Position numbers and translations under genes: made by a program. A DNA stretch of 64,000 nt, taken from Prevotella sp. P6B1. Its GTDB lineage: Bacteria; Bacteroidota; Bacteroidia; Bacteroidales; Bacteroidaceae. The notes under the pieces were generated by a model. The model had not been told where the DNA came from and did not search any database. It saw only the letters and a list, made by a program, of their open reading frames with translations. The stretch lies in NCBI RefSeq assembly GCF_000702825.1, contig NZ_JNKF01000015.1:124001-188000 (forward strand). The letters are read 5' to 3'. Below are positions 8,073 to 14,941 of the stretch, piece by piece. Position 1 is the stretch's first letter; each line of letters begins with the position of its first letter.

Positions 8073-8080
8073 CAAAGTTA
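8073..8080 (-). promoter_or_regulatory. -7 promoter box for the 123-aa gene and element cluster
   Basis: Leftward TAACTTTG, matching TAnnTTTG, about 120 nt upstream of the 123-aa gene. The rest of 7953-8389 is AT-rich with no further ORF that I can support. Confidence 0.6.
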
Positions 8081-8314
8081 AGGAGTATTTATGTACTTAG
8101 CAAAGTTTTAATTAGATTCGTTAGCTGCTGTATTTTGTTGATTTTTAACGATATAAGTGATGTCGATTGACTCCAAATTAGATTTCTTTGAGTGATATTA
8201 GTTTTTTTGCTATTCGGTTTTAGATTGTATTCAACTTGAGCAATCTAAAATCATATGTTTTTGTATTGATTTTGAACTTGATTAGATAACTACTTTTAGT
8301 TTTAAAAACAAAAA

Positions 8315-8343
8315 ATGTATCGACCCCAAAAAGGTCGATACAT
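8315..8343 (-). terminator. Intrinsic terminator of the RloA/RloB-like operon
   Basis: A perfect 11-bp stem (ATGTATCGACC at 8315-8325, complement at 8333-8343) with a 7-nt loop, followed in the leftward direction by TTTTTTGTTTTT. It ends the 399-aa gene transcript. Confidence 0.9.
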
Positions 8344-8389
8344 GATCGTTAGTTTGTAAGCACTTACTATGCTGAAGAAATCTAATTTT

Positions 8390-9589
8390 CTATGCGCTTC
8401 GTACTTCCTTTTCAGGCATATTAGCCTCTTTTAGTAATGTTTGGATGGCTGCATGGAAGTTTTTTACTTCATCAGAATGTTGGTCATAATCTCTGCTGTG
8501 GCTATTAACAGCCCCGTATTTGGAAACTTTCCACTTTCCATTATAATGCTTAATAAAGTACTTTGTGGCATTGCTGATGTTTTGAGGGAGTGCCCACTTG
8601 CAGAAATAATATTCATATTGCCCCATCTTTTTATGTGAAAAATCGACGGGAAGAAGTTCGTCAAAGTGTTTGATGACATACCTTATCTTCTTTACCCATG
8701 ATGGATTGTCGCCCCAATTTGCAAGTTCATCATTTTCTAATTTGTTATTCTGCTTGGAAACAGCCAGTTCAATCAGGCAAAATTGATCCATGTCTGTCAC
8801 ATTGTGTTTGTGAAACTCTTCTTGAGCAAAAGACTCGTCTGTGGCAAAATTCTTAAAACATTGATAGGCTGGATTTATTTCTTTGAGTGTGCTTATCATA
8901 TCGTCTGATATAAGCATAATCTGCCCTCTTAGTTTTTCAAATGCTTTACGCCTATATTTGTCAAGCACATACTTACTCTTCATAGGGTCTTTGCGTATTT
9001 CTGCCTCTTCGTTCAGAACGTCCACACAGATTTCCATACACTCTTTTTCATTGGCGAAGAACTTTTTAAGTTCACGAAACAGCCCCGACACTTGGACGGG
9101 AGTCGTTGGATCGTCTATGGTGAATACGGGTTTCTGGTATGAACCAGAAGCCAAGACAGATTCTTTTCTGACTGATTTGGGTTTAATATTATATCGTTTA
9201 CATTCCTTTTTGTCTGGATGTCTACGGCTACAGGTTTTCTTCAGGAGATTCTTTAAAGGCGAAGTATGACTTCTGATATGTCTCAACAGTTCTGCCACAG
9301 AATTGTAGTAAGAGTTATGGTCTGTTGCAAACATGTCGTTAAAGTCATCTTTGTATTTCCTGAGTCTGTTTAATTCCGTTTCCATCTTCTGACGGGATTG
9401 TACGATATAATCAGCCAAACGCTCTATTTCGTCAAGATCCCATTTGCGCATCCCCATAGCACACATCAATCTGTCGCCTCCTTCTTTCATAAAGGTTTCG
9501 CAAATCCTTATTATCTCATGCAGGTTATCAAGCGTTGGCTCAATATCTGTGTAGTAATACGATTGTCTAATTTCGTCTTTGATATTCAT
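8390..9589 (-). CDS. Hypothetical protein, third gene of the RloA/RloB-like cassette
   Basis: 399 residues; family not recognised. It is charged, largely alpha-helical in appearance, with no signal peptide or membrane helix. A helical N-terminus (about 1-110) is followed by a basic Cys-containing stretch (KKTCSRRHPDKKECKRYNIK, about 118-140), then a helical middle and a Trp/Tyr-rich C-terminal third (NPSWVKKIRYVIKHF, YEYYFCKWALPQNIS). It starts 27 bp after the RloB-like stop and ends at a strong terminator, so it is part of the same operon. AT-richness is like the two upstream genes and unlike the housekeeping genes nearby, which suggests joint transfer. A role as effector or accessory protein in phage defence is inference from position only. 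Confidence 0.75.
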   Translation of the reverse strand: MNIKDEIRQSYYYTDIEPTLDNLHEIIRICETFMKEGGDRLMCAMGMRKWDLDEIERLADYIVQSRQKMETELNRLRKYKDDFNDMFATDHNSYYNSVAELLRHIRSHTSPLKNLLKKTCSRRHPDKKECKRYNIKPKSVRKESVLASGSYQKPVFTIDDPTTPVQVSGLFRELKKFFANEKECMEICVDVLNEEAEIRKDPMKSKYVLDKYRRKAFEKLRGQIMLISDDMISTLKEINPAYQCFKNFATDESFAQEEFHKHNVTDMDQFCLIELAVSKQNNKLENDELANWGDNPSWVKKIRYVIKHFDELLPVDFSHKKMGQYEYYFCKWALPQNISNATKYFIKHYNGKWKVSKYGAVNSHSRDYDQHSDEVKNFHAAIQTLLKEANMPEKEVRSA

Positions 9590-9616
9590 AAAAATATAGT
9601 TTAAGTATTATAGTCT

Positions 9617-10444
9617 TTACTTCTTTATCTTATATTTTCTATTCTTATACTCACCCTCTATCTCAAGGATGCCTTCGTCTACAAGTTGTTTTAGATAGTC
9701 GCGGGTTCGTGAAACTTTGAGTCCGATGACTTTTGAAATGGTTTTTGAATCCGAAATCTTGTTTTCGGCGATAAAATCAATGATTTGTCGCCGATATTCT
9801 TTGCTTCGATTTTGATTTCCCGTTTTTGATTCACTTATATTACCCTTTTCAGATTCGTCTACATTCATCGACGCAATCAGTTCGAACACCTTATGCATCT
9901 GACTATATGCGATTCTGTCCTCAGGTGTTTCCTCGCTCAGGCGGCTGAGCTCCTTGGCATTTTCGATGGCACGTTGTAAGTCGCCGTGCTCAGTCAGATA
10001 GTTGTACAGGTTGTTATTTCTGAAGTAGCGGGCGGTCTTTTCGTAGCCAGGCATATAGCGCTGCAGATCGGGCAACACATCTTCGCAGGTCTCGTAACGT
10101 TTGGTTGAGATCTGTGGCAGGAAGTGGAGCAGAAACCAGAACTCGGTACACGGGTTGGTCTCAATCCAAATCACGTTCCGGCTGCTTTTCTTCTTCAACT
10201 TCTGATAGGTTGCCATTTCAGCAGGCACCCTGAGCAGACGGTCCATATCCACCAGACAAACCACGTGGTCGGTCTCACGCTTCACATAATCCTCCGCCAG
10301 TTTAGCCATGTGTGGAATATCTGAATGTTGGGGAAAATCGGGTGCTACCTTGAACTTGTAGCGACAAGCTACGCGGAGTGTTTCAAAGTACCACCACTCG
10401 GTTTCTCCTTCGCCTATGATTGCTATACTCTTTTTTACTGCCAT
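9617..10444 (-). CDS. RloB-like TOPRIM protein with C-terminal helix-turn-helix
   Basis: 275 residues. The N-terminus IIGEGETEWWYF carries the TOPRIM glutamate (about residue 12) and VCLVDMDRL the DxD motif (residues 66 and 68), a pattern typical of RloB/AbiL-type proteins. After a helical middle, residues ~215-275 form a winged helix-turn-helix (DFIAENKISDSKTISKVIG then RDYLKQLVDEGILEIEGEY). That domain is not usual for RloB. The gene lies 6 bp after the RloA-like ATPase gene. ATPase/TOPRIM pairs of this kind are known or suspected abortive-infection systems, with the TOPRIM protein as nuclease. The added DNA-binding domain may give autoregulation or target choice. Family call is by motif, not by search. 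Confidence 0.75.
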   Translation of the reverse strand: MAVKKSIAIIGEGETEWWYFETLRVACRYKFKVAPDFPQHSDIPHMAKLAEDYVKRETDHVVCLVDMDRLLRVPAEMATYQKLKKKSSRNVIWIETNPCTEFWFLLHFLPQISTKRYETCEDVLPDLQRYMPGYEKTARYFRNNNLYNYLTEHGDLQRAIENAKELSRLSEETPEDRIAYSQMHKVFELIASMNVDESEKGNISESKTGNQNRSKEYRRQIIDFIAENKISDSKTISKVIGLKVSRTRDYLKQLVDEGILEIEGEYKNRKYKIKK

Positions 10445-10450
10445 GTTTAG

Positions 10451-11746
10451 TTATTCTGTTTCAAGATAAATACTTCCAAGGAAAGGTAAATCAACCAGTT
10501 TGCCCTGCTTGTAGGCATTGTATGGATTCATGGTCTTGTGCAGACCGAGTGAACTGAGACGCTTAATCTGGGTGGCTCCAACCTCGCTCTTATCCGTAAA
10601 CCAAATGATATCTCTGCGGATAAAGTCCTCATTCAGCAGGTTAATGTCGTGAGTGGTCATCAAGATCTGCGATGAACCCTCGCTGTTGGCCAGGAACAGC
10701 TTGATGAAATAGGAGAGCAGCTCGTAATGGATGCTGGTCTCAATCTCGTCGACAGGGATAAAGTTATTCTCGTGTAACACATAGTATAGCACAATTGACA
10801 TGCCCATGAATCTGTTTGTACCAGCAGATTCCAAACCCTCATGTAACTCATATTCCCCCTCCTCGCCATTATGCTTAAAAATGATTTCATCATGCTTAAT
10901 GGTGCCTCGTTTAAGCATCTCAATTTTGGCCTCTTCAGGTATTGGGGCACTATTAATGGCTTTCTCCATTTCTGGAGTAATTGATTCCTCGTTCTCATTA
11001 AGAACCATATCAACAATATTAAAGTCGCTTGCTTTTAATAGTTGGAGTAGGAACCGTTTCTTCTTTCCATCTTTATCATTACGCAATTCATTCTTAACGT
11101 CGAATGAAAGTGAATCTTTTGGACTTAAGATACTCTGTAAACCAGAATAAAAGAATTCATAGACATCGTTAAGTTTCGAAGTTGGAGCATTTGACTGTCC
11201 GAAAGCTGCCATTACTGAACAGTTGTTGGTTGTGTTTCCTTCAATGGCACGCTGGGCGGCCTTATCAAGACCAGCTTTGGCGCCAAAAGTCACCTCCGTA
11301 TGGTCGGACTCCGACTGATATACACGTTTGTAAAGCGAGGTGGGACGAACGCTGGTGTATACAATCAGCGACTCTTCATATATGCGCTTGTTATCAAACT
11401 CCAAACTCATGATGTACTTTTCCCGATTTATCCAGAAAGTCATCTGCATCTGCGAATGTTCATTCCTGCTATGATTGTCGAGCAAGAATGGAAAATAACC
11501 CATGCCTTCGTTCTTCGACTCTGGTTTGTCGAGCATTATGCTGCGGAAGAATGACAGGGCATTGAGTAAAGTGGTTTTACCGCTGGCATTGCTACCATAC
11601 ACAATACCAATCTTTAAGAGCTCAACGCCATCACCCACTTCGTGGACGTATTGATCACGCATGCGGTCATCATTCGTCGGCACAAAACTGATAGTTTGCC
11701 GCTCTCTGATGCTGTAGAAATTCTGAACTTGAAACTCCTGTATCAT
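10451..11746 (-). CDS. RloA-like AAA/ABC-type ATPase
   Basis: 431 residues. Walker A GSNASGKT is at 51-58, a signature-like GLESAGTNRFMG near 308-319, Walker B with catalytic acid PVDEIE near 331-336, and a switch histidine in LMTTHD at 362-367. This is the OLD/RloA-like AAA_21 layout, SMC-like in fold but without a long coiled coil. It is the first gene of a three-gene operon, followed 6 bp later by the RloB-like gene. Such ATPases sense phage or damaged nucleoprotein and hold or release the TOPRIM partner. A leftward TATATTTG box at 11780-11787 is the likely promoter. Confidence 0.85.
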   Translation of the reverse strand: MIQEFQVQNFYSIRERQTISFVPTNDDRMRDQYVHEVGDGVELLKIGIVYGSNASGKTTLLNALSFFRSIMLDKPESKNEGMGYFPFLLDNHSRNEHSQMQMTFWINREKYIMSLEFDNKRIYEESLIVYTSVRPTSLYKRVYQSESDHTEVTFGAKAGLDKAAQRAIEGNTTNNCSVMAAFGQSNAPTSKLNDVYEFFYSGLQSILSPKDSLSFDVKNELRNDKDGKKKRFLLQLLKASDFNIVDMVLNENEESITPEMEKAINSAPIPEEAKIEMLKRGTIKHDEIIFKHNGEEGEYELHEGLESAGTNRFMGMSIVLYYVLHENNFIPVDEIETSIHYELLSYFIKLFLANSEGSSQILMTTHDINLLNEDFIRRDIIWFTDKSEVGATQIKRLSSLGLHKTMNPYNAYKQGKLVDLPFLGSIYLETE

Positions 11747-11779
11747 AATCGTAGTATTTTAATGATATGATTTTGGTTG

Positions 11780-11787
11780 CAAATATA
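11780..11787 (-). promoter_or_regulatory. -7 promoter box of the RloA/RloB-like operon
   Basis: Leftward TATATTTG about 34 bp upstream of the ATPase start, matching TAnnTTTG. Confidence 0.65.
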
Positions 11788-11943
11788 CATTAAAATTGCG
11801 AAAATACAAAATATAAACATATATTTCGTGAATAATTCACGATATTTTTAAATAAAAATAACTTCTGAGGACATTAAGAAGTAACTGTAGTAGAAAAAAT
11901 GAAAAAAAAATGCAAGGATGCGATTGGTTAAAAAAAAAAGTTG

Positions 11944-11951
11944 TATCTTTG
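11944..11951 (+). promoter_or_regulatory. -7 promoter box of the cobalamin riboswitch transcript
   Basis: TATCTTTG preceded by A/T-rich sequence, about 30 bp upstream of the riboswitch. It faces away from the RloA-like operon, so the two transcripts diverge. Confidence 0.75.
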
Positions 11952-11982
11952 CACCGTGATTCTGAAGAATCTATGTGAAGAT

Positions 11983-12160
11983 TGAGGCTTCACCCAGGAA
12001 GGTTCGCTTAGCCGCGATTAATTGGGAATGTGAGTGAGAATCTCCGACTGTCCCGCAGCAGTGAACTCCATTATGGCTTCCAGACAATAAAGCCATTGTC
12101 CAATTGGATGAGAAGGCGTCTGGGAGTGGAGGAAAGTCTGAAGACCAGCCTTCTATTGGT
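11983..12160 (+). ncRNA. Cobalamin (B12) riboswitch
   Basis: The aptamer core is visible: TTAATTGGGAATGTGAGTGA (12018-12037), then AATCTCCGACTGTCCCGC and CAGTGA (about 12039-12063), which match the conserved GGGAA...GGTG...AATCC...ACTG.CCCGCaaCtGT block. The 3' element AAAGTCTGAAGACCAGCC (about 12133-12150) matches AGTCnGnAGACCtGCC. The extent is approximate. It lies just behind a TATCTTTG promoter box and ahead of a 29-codon ORF. Such elements turn genes off when adenosylcobalamin is plentiful, usually for B12 uptake or B12-independent enzymes, but no such gene follows here. Confidence 0.85.
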
Positions 12161-12195
12161 AACCCAGCCGAGTGCTCTCGATGTAAGGGCATGAA

Positions 12196-12217
12196 GCATA
12201 AACTTATTTTATTATGC
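12196..12217 (+). promoter_or_regulatory. Hairpin masking the start codon of the 29-aa ORF
   Basis: GCATAA (12196-12201) pairs with TTATGC (12212-12217), which contains the ATG at 12214. The hairpin could act as the riboswitch expression platform at the level of translation. Confidence 0.5.
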
Positions 12218-12303
12218 AGTACATTATTGTAGTCGCAATCGAATTCCTTTTCGCCTTCGTTGGCGTGGGTATGCTTATCAGGTATTATAACCACAAGGCA
12301 TAG
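12214..12303 (+). CDS. 29-aa membrane peptide under B12 riboswitch control
   Basis: A 29-residue ORF: MQYIIVVAIEFLFAFVGVG, then a C-terminal MLIRYYNHKA. It is one hydrophobic helix of about 20 residues with an internal Glu, followed by a basic tail, so an inner-membrane peptide is expected. No named family is recognised. It is the only ORF between the riboswitch and a terminator-like hairpin at 12371-12405. A short inverted repeat (AGGCGC...GCGCCT, about 12301-12319) begins at its stop codon. It may be a regulator or helper of a B12-related transporter encoded elsewhere, or an incidental ORF on a riboswitch-controlled small RNA. Confidence 0.55.
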   Translation: MQYIIVVAIEFLFAFVGVGMLIRYYNHKA

Positions 12304-12370
12304 GCGCTCTTTTGGGGGGCGCCTGGCCTTCATGGCTGGCATACGTGTATTATTATATAAGTTCAAAACG

Positions 12371-12405
12371 GGGAGAAAACCTGTCGTGAGACAATGCTTT
12401 CTCCC
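12371..12405 (+). terminator. Terminator-like hairpin of the riboswitch transcript
   Basis: GGGAGAAA (12371-12378) pairs with TTTCTCCC (12398-12405), with the downstream sequence TTTATT. It would give a transcript of about 450 nt. The remainder of 12406-12509 holds only the next hairpin. Confidence 0.6.
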
Positions 12406-12440
12406 TTTATTCTGCAGTGTGTCGACTATATTCTGCATCA

Positions 12441-12493
12441 CCCCCACTGGCATCTCTCGCTGCAAACTCACAAACTTAGTGTGAGGTTGGGGG
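12441..12493 (-). terminator. Nested hairpin downstream of the beta-barrel gene
   Basis: Outer arms CCCCCA (12441-12446)/TGGGGG (12488-12493) and inner arms CTCACA (12467-12472)/TGTGAG (12480-12485). It lies 17 bp past the stop of the leftward beta-barrel gene, so it may end that transcript. Confidence 0.4.
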
Positions 12494-12509
12494 CTCCGTT
12501 GCGTGTCTG

Positions 12510-13226
12510 TTACAGATGGAAGCGATAGCCCAAGGTGAGGCTCAGATAGCGGTTGTGGGCTGTATCGGGATTCTCTGTCTTGTCAATCTTCGTCAGACCG
12601 AAATGATAACGCGCGTCCAGAGAGATGTTCTTGTACTCGTAAGAGATACCTACAGGGATAGCCACGTCGACCGACTTGCACACATCAGAAGCCGAGAAGG
12701 ATTCCTCCTGATACGTTGGCTGGTTTGTTTGGTCAATAAATTGTATTTCTCCAGTCGGGATGCTGGATGCCGAGGCAATGGCGATATCGGTGTTCATCTT
12801 GCTGCTGGTGAGAATGCCTAACTGAACACCTGTTTTCAGGGCCAGACCCTTGATCTTTGGGATGTAGATATTGGCCAGCAGAGGCAGGTTCAGATAAGTT
12901 GCCTTCAGCTTGCCCTTGATGGTGGTGGCAACAATCGTTTGCTGGTTGTTTTCGGTAACGATGGCATAGGCACCGCCTTTCAACTTGGCACCCTGCTCAG
13001 AATAGAGCATGCCCAGCGAAAGGCCAAACCAGTTGGTCACACCGTATTCTGCCTCTATACCACCCGTCATTCCCACTTTGGTGTGGTAGAGCCCGGTAGA
13101 GGTGTTGCCCAGTGTTGAGATGTTGACGCCAGCCACAGGTTTGATGGAAAATCCACCTTTCTCGTTTTGTGCTTGCACATCACCCATACAGCAGGCCAGT
13201 GCAGCTAATAAAACAAATCTTTTCAT
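12510..13226 (-). CDS. Outer-membrane beta-barrel protein (porin-family/OMP_b-brl type)
   Basis: 238 residues. A signal peptide (MKRFVLLAALACCMGDVQAQ) is followed by KGGFSIKPVAGVNISTLGN, alternating hydrophobic strands (GGIEAEYGVTNWFGLSLGM, GLALKTGVQLGILTS) and a final aromatic strand SLTLGYRFHL, the pattern for barrel insertion by BamA. It matches the small 8-strand barrels common in Bacteroidetes; function unknown (adhesion or envelope stability are typical guesses). It is monocistronic, with a leftward TACCTTTG box at 13275-13282, about 50 bp upstream. Confidence 0.88.
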   Translation of the reverse strand: MKRFVLLAALACCMGDVQAQNEKGGFSIKPVAGVNISTLGNTSTGLYHTKVGMTGGIEAEYGVTNWFGLSLGMLYSEQGAKLKGGAYAIVTENNQQTIVATTIKGKLKATYLNLPLLANIYIPKIKGLALKTGVQLGILTSSKMNTDIAIASASSIPTGEIQFIDQTNQPTYQEESFSASDVCKSVDVAIPVGISYEYKNISLDARYHFGLTKIDKTENPDTAHNRYLSLTLGYRFHL

Positions 13227-13274
13227 TTTCGTTAATTTAAGTAATGTTATTTTAAGTGTATTTTAAATCAGGTG

Positions 13275-13282
13275 CAAAGGTA
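13275..13282 (-). promoter_or_regulatory. -7 promoter box of the beta-barrel gene
   Basis: Leftward TACCTTTG, about 50 bp ahead of the beta-barrel start. Confidence 0.65.
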
Positions 13283-13389
13283 CGATAATAGTTTGTAAAA
13301 CCGCCAATCCGGATGATTTGTCAGTATTATCGTTAACATTATTTAAGGAACGTTCGCTTAAATAATTTGGTGATAGATGATATTCGTTG

Positions 13390-13397
13390 TACCTTTG
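13390..13397 (+). promoter_or_regulatory. -7 promoter box of the thioesterase remnant / dinB
   Basis: TACCTTTG, 8 bp ahead of the remnant ATG at 13406. It probably drives the remnant and dinB together. Confidence 0.65.
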
Positions 13398-13405
13398 CAA
13401 CGTCA

Positions 13406-13525
13406 ATGAAGATAGAAGAAATGATGATAGAAATAGGACAGAAAAATACAAGCGAACTCACTGTTACAGAAGAGGTTACAGCTGTTACTATAGGCTCGGG
13501 CGAAAAGCGTATTTTTGCAGCATGA
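13406..13525 (+). pseudogene. N-terminal remnant of a hotdog thioesterase fused to the start of dinB
   Basis: A 39-codon ORF behind a good promoter box. Its product MKIEEMMIEIGQKNTSE continues LTVTEEVTAVTIGSGEKRIFAA. This resembles the N-terminus of FlK-like acyl-CoA thioesterases (S-x-x-VTEE-x-x-A-x-x-x-GSG-x-x-x-VFATP), where the conserved Thr-Pro and catalytic helix should follow. Instead the frame stops at TGA 13523-13525, which overlaps the dinB ATG as ATGA. I infer that dinB was joined to the 5' end of a thioesterase gene by deletion or insertion. It could still work as a coupling leader peptide. The family match is short and needs a search. Confidence 0.5.
13509..13516 (+). promoter_or_regulatory. 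Possible second -7 box directly ahead of dinB
   Basis: TATTTTTG lies 5 nt upstream of the dinB ATG. If used, the mRNA would be nearly leaderless. It may also be a chance match inside the remnant. Confidence 0.35.
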
Positions 13526-14628
13526 AGATCATCCATGTGGATATGGACCAGTTTTTCGCGGCTGTGGAGCAGCGGGATAATCCGGAACTGAAGGGCAAAC
13601 CGATAGCGGTAGGCCACGATGCCGAGCGTGGCGTGGTGTCGACTGCCAGCTATGAGGCCCGACGGTTCGGCGTGCATTCTGCACAGTCTATTCAGTTGGC
13701 CAAGCGTCTGTGTCCGCAGCTCATCATCGTAGAGCCGCACTTTCAGCGTTATAAGGAGGTGTCGGCGCAATTGCACGAGATATTCCACGACTATACCGAC
13801 CTGATAGAGCCGATATCCCTCGACGAGGCCTTTCTCGATGTGACGGAGAATAAACGGGGCATAGAGCTGGGCGTGGATATCGCACGCGAAATCAAACAGC
13901 GCATCCGCAGCACCACCGGACTCACGGCATCGGCAGGCGTGAGCTACTGTAAATTCCTGGCGAAAATAGCCTCTGACTGGCGCAAACCCGACGGACTGAC
14001 GGTGATACACCCCGACAGGGCGCTCGACTTCATCGCCCAACTGAAGGTGGAGAAAATATGGGGCGTGGGGCATAAGACGGCTGAAAAGATGCATCGCATG
14101 GGTGTTTTCACGGGCTCTGACCTTAGAAACACCTCGCTGACACGACTGACGCAGGAGTTCGGTAAGATGGGGCAGGTGTTCTACAACTTTGCGCGAGGCA
14201 TCGATGATAGGCCTGTTGTCAGCGAGTGGGAGCGGAAGAGCGTGAGCTGTGAGCAGACCTTTGAGACGGATATCAACGAGAACGCGGCTGTTACCATCCA
14301 ACTCTATCACACGGTGCTGGAGCTGGTGCGTCGTATCGAAAAGAACGACTTCGAGGGGCGCACGCTGACGCTGAAGGTAAAATTCCTGGATTTTAAGCAG
14401 ATCACCCGCAGCATAACCGTCGATCATCTGCTACGCACCAAGGATGATATCCTGCCGCTGGCCAAGCAGCTGATGCAGCAGGTGGAATTCCACTCGCATC
14501 CCATCCGTTTGCTGGGCTTGGGAGTATCCAATCCAGGCAGCCACCCGTTGGGCGGTGAGAAAGCCTCGCGCCAGCAGCCGCAATGGGTAGAACTGGAACT
14601 GGACTTCGCCCCCTGGCCCGATGAGTAA
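13522..14628 (+). CDS. dinB: DNA polymerase IV (Y-family translesion polymerase)
   Basis: 368 residues starting MKIIHVDMDQFFAAVEQRDN; the frame is open further upstream, but the family start is clear. Catalytic acids are in HVDMDQFFAAVE (D7, D9) and in PISLDEAFLDVT (about D103/E104). The palm motif SYEARRFGVHSAQS, the helix-hairpin-helix region (KVEKIWGVGHKTAEKM) and a C-terminal little-finger domain follow. It copies damaged templates with low fidelity and is normally damage-induced. It overlaps the preceding 39-codon remnant by ATGA, so its translation may be coupled to it. Length and motifs are complete. Confidence 0.96.
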   Translation: MKIIHVDMDQFFAAVEQRDNPELKGKPIAVGHDAERGVVSTASYEARRFGVHSAQSIQLAKRLCPQLIIVEPHFQRYKEVSAQLHEIFHDYTDLIEPISLDEAFLDVTENKRGIELGVDIAREIKQRIRSTTGLTASAGVSYCKFLAKIASDWRKPDGLTVIHPDRALDFIAQLKVEKIWGVGHKTAEKMHRMGVFTGSDLRNTSLTRLTQEFGKMGQVFYNFARGIDDRPVVSEWERKSVSCEQTFETDINENAAVTIQLYHTVLELVRRIEKNDFEGRTLTLKVKFLDFKQITRSITVDHLLRTKDDILPLAKQLMQQVEFHSHPIRLLGLGVSNPGSHPLGGEKASRQQPQWVELELDFAPWPDE

Positions 14629-14738
14629 AATTATTATAATGACCATTATCATTTCGGGTGGCGTTGCTTGAACGCTACAGAGCATCACTTTTTCGATTTT
14701 TTAAGATGAAAAGTGTATTGTGTTTAACGTTTTTTTTG

Positions 14739-14746
14739 TATCTTTG
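14739..14746 (+). promoter_or_regulatory. Promoter of the efflux operon
   Basis: -7 box TATCTTTG with TTG at 14718-14720 as -33 element (about 18 bp between). It gives a long leader (~190 nt to ATG 14942) containing two copies of GGGAGGTTTGT (about 14812-14823 and 14840-14851) and a small GAACC/GGTTC hairpin (about 14855-14869). No other gene is seen in 14629-14941. Confidence 0.7.
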
Positions 14747-14941
14747 CACCCGTTTTTGGGATTTCGTAATTAATAGTGCTCGAAATTCTTCTCTGGATTT
14801 GTTCCCTAATCCGGGAGGTTTGTAGCGCATTGTGGCAAACGGGAGGTTTGTCCGAACCATGAAGGTTCATTATTCGTATTTCCGAGGGAAGGAATGTTTT
14901 TAGTACGAGTAATGAATAGTAAGAGAAAAAGTTACATTTTA

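Noticed and set aside
9617..11746. PARIS system (AriA/AriB)
   Set aside because: The ATPase partner here has the RloB-type N-terminus (GEGETEW, DMD) and not a recognisable DUF4435 pattern, so the RloA/RloB name is safer.
11971..12471. Leftward ORF of 166 codons across the riboswitch
   Set aside because: It runs antisense through the conserved aptamer and terminator and has no coding pattern.
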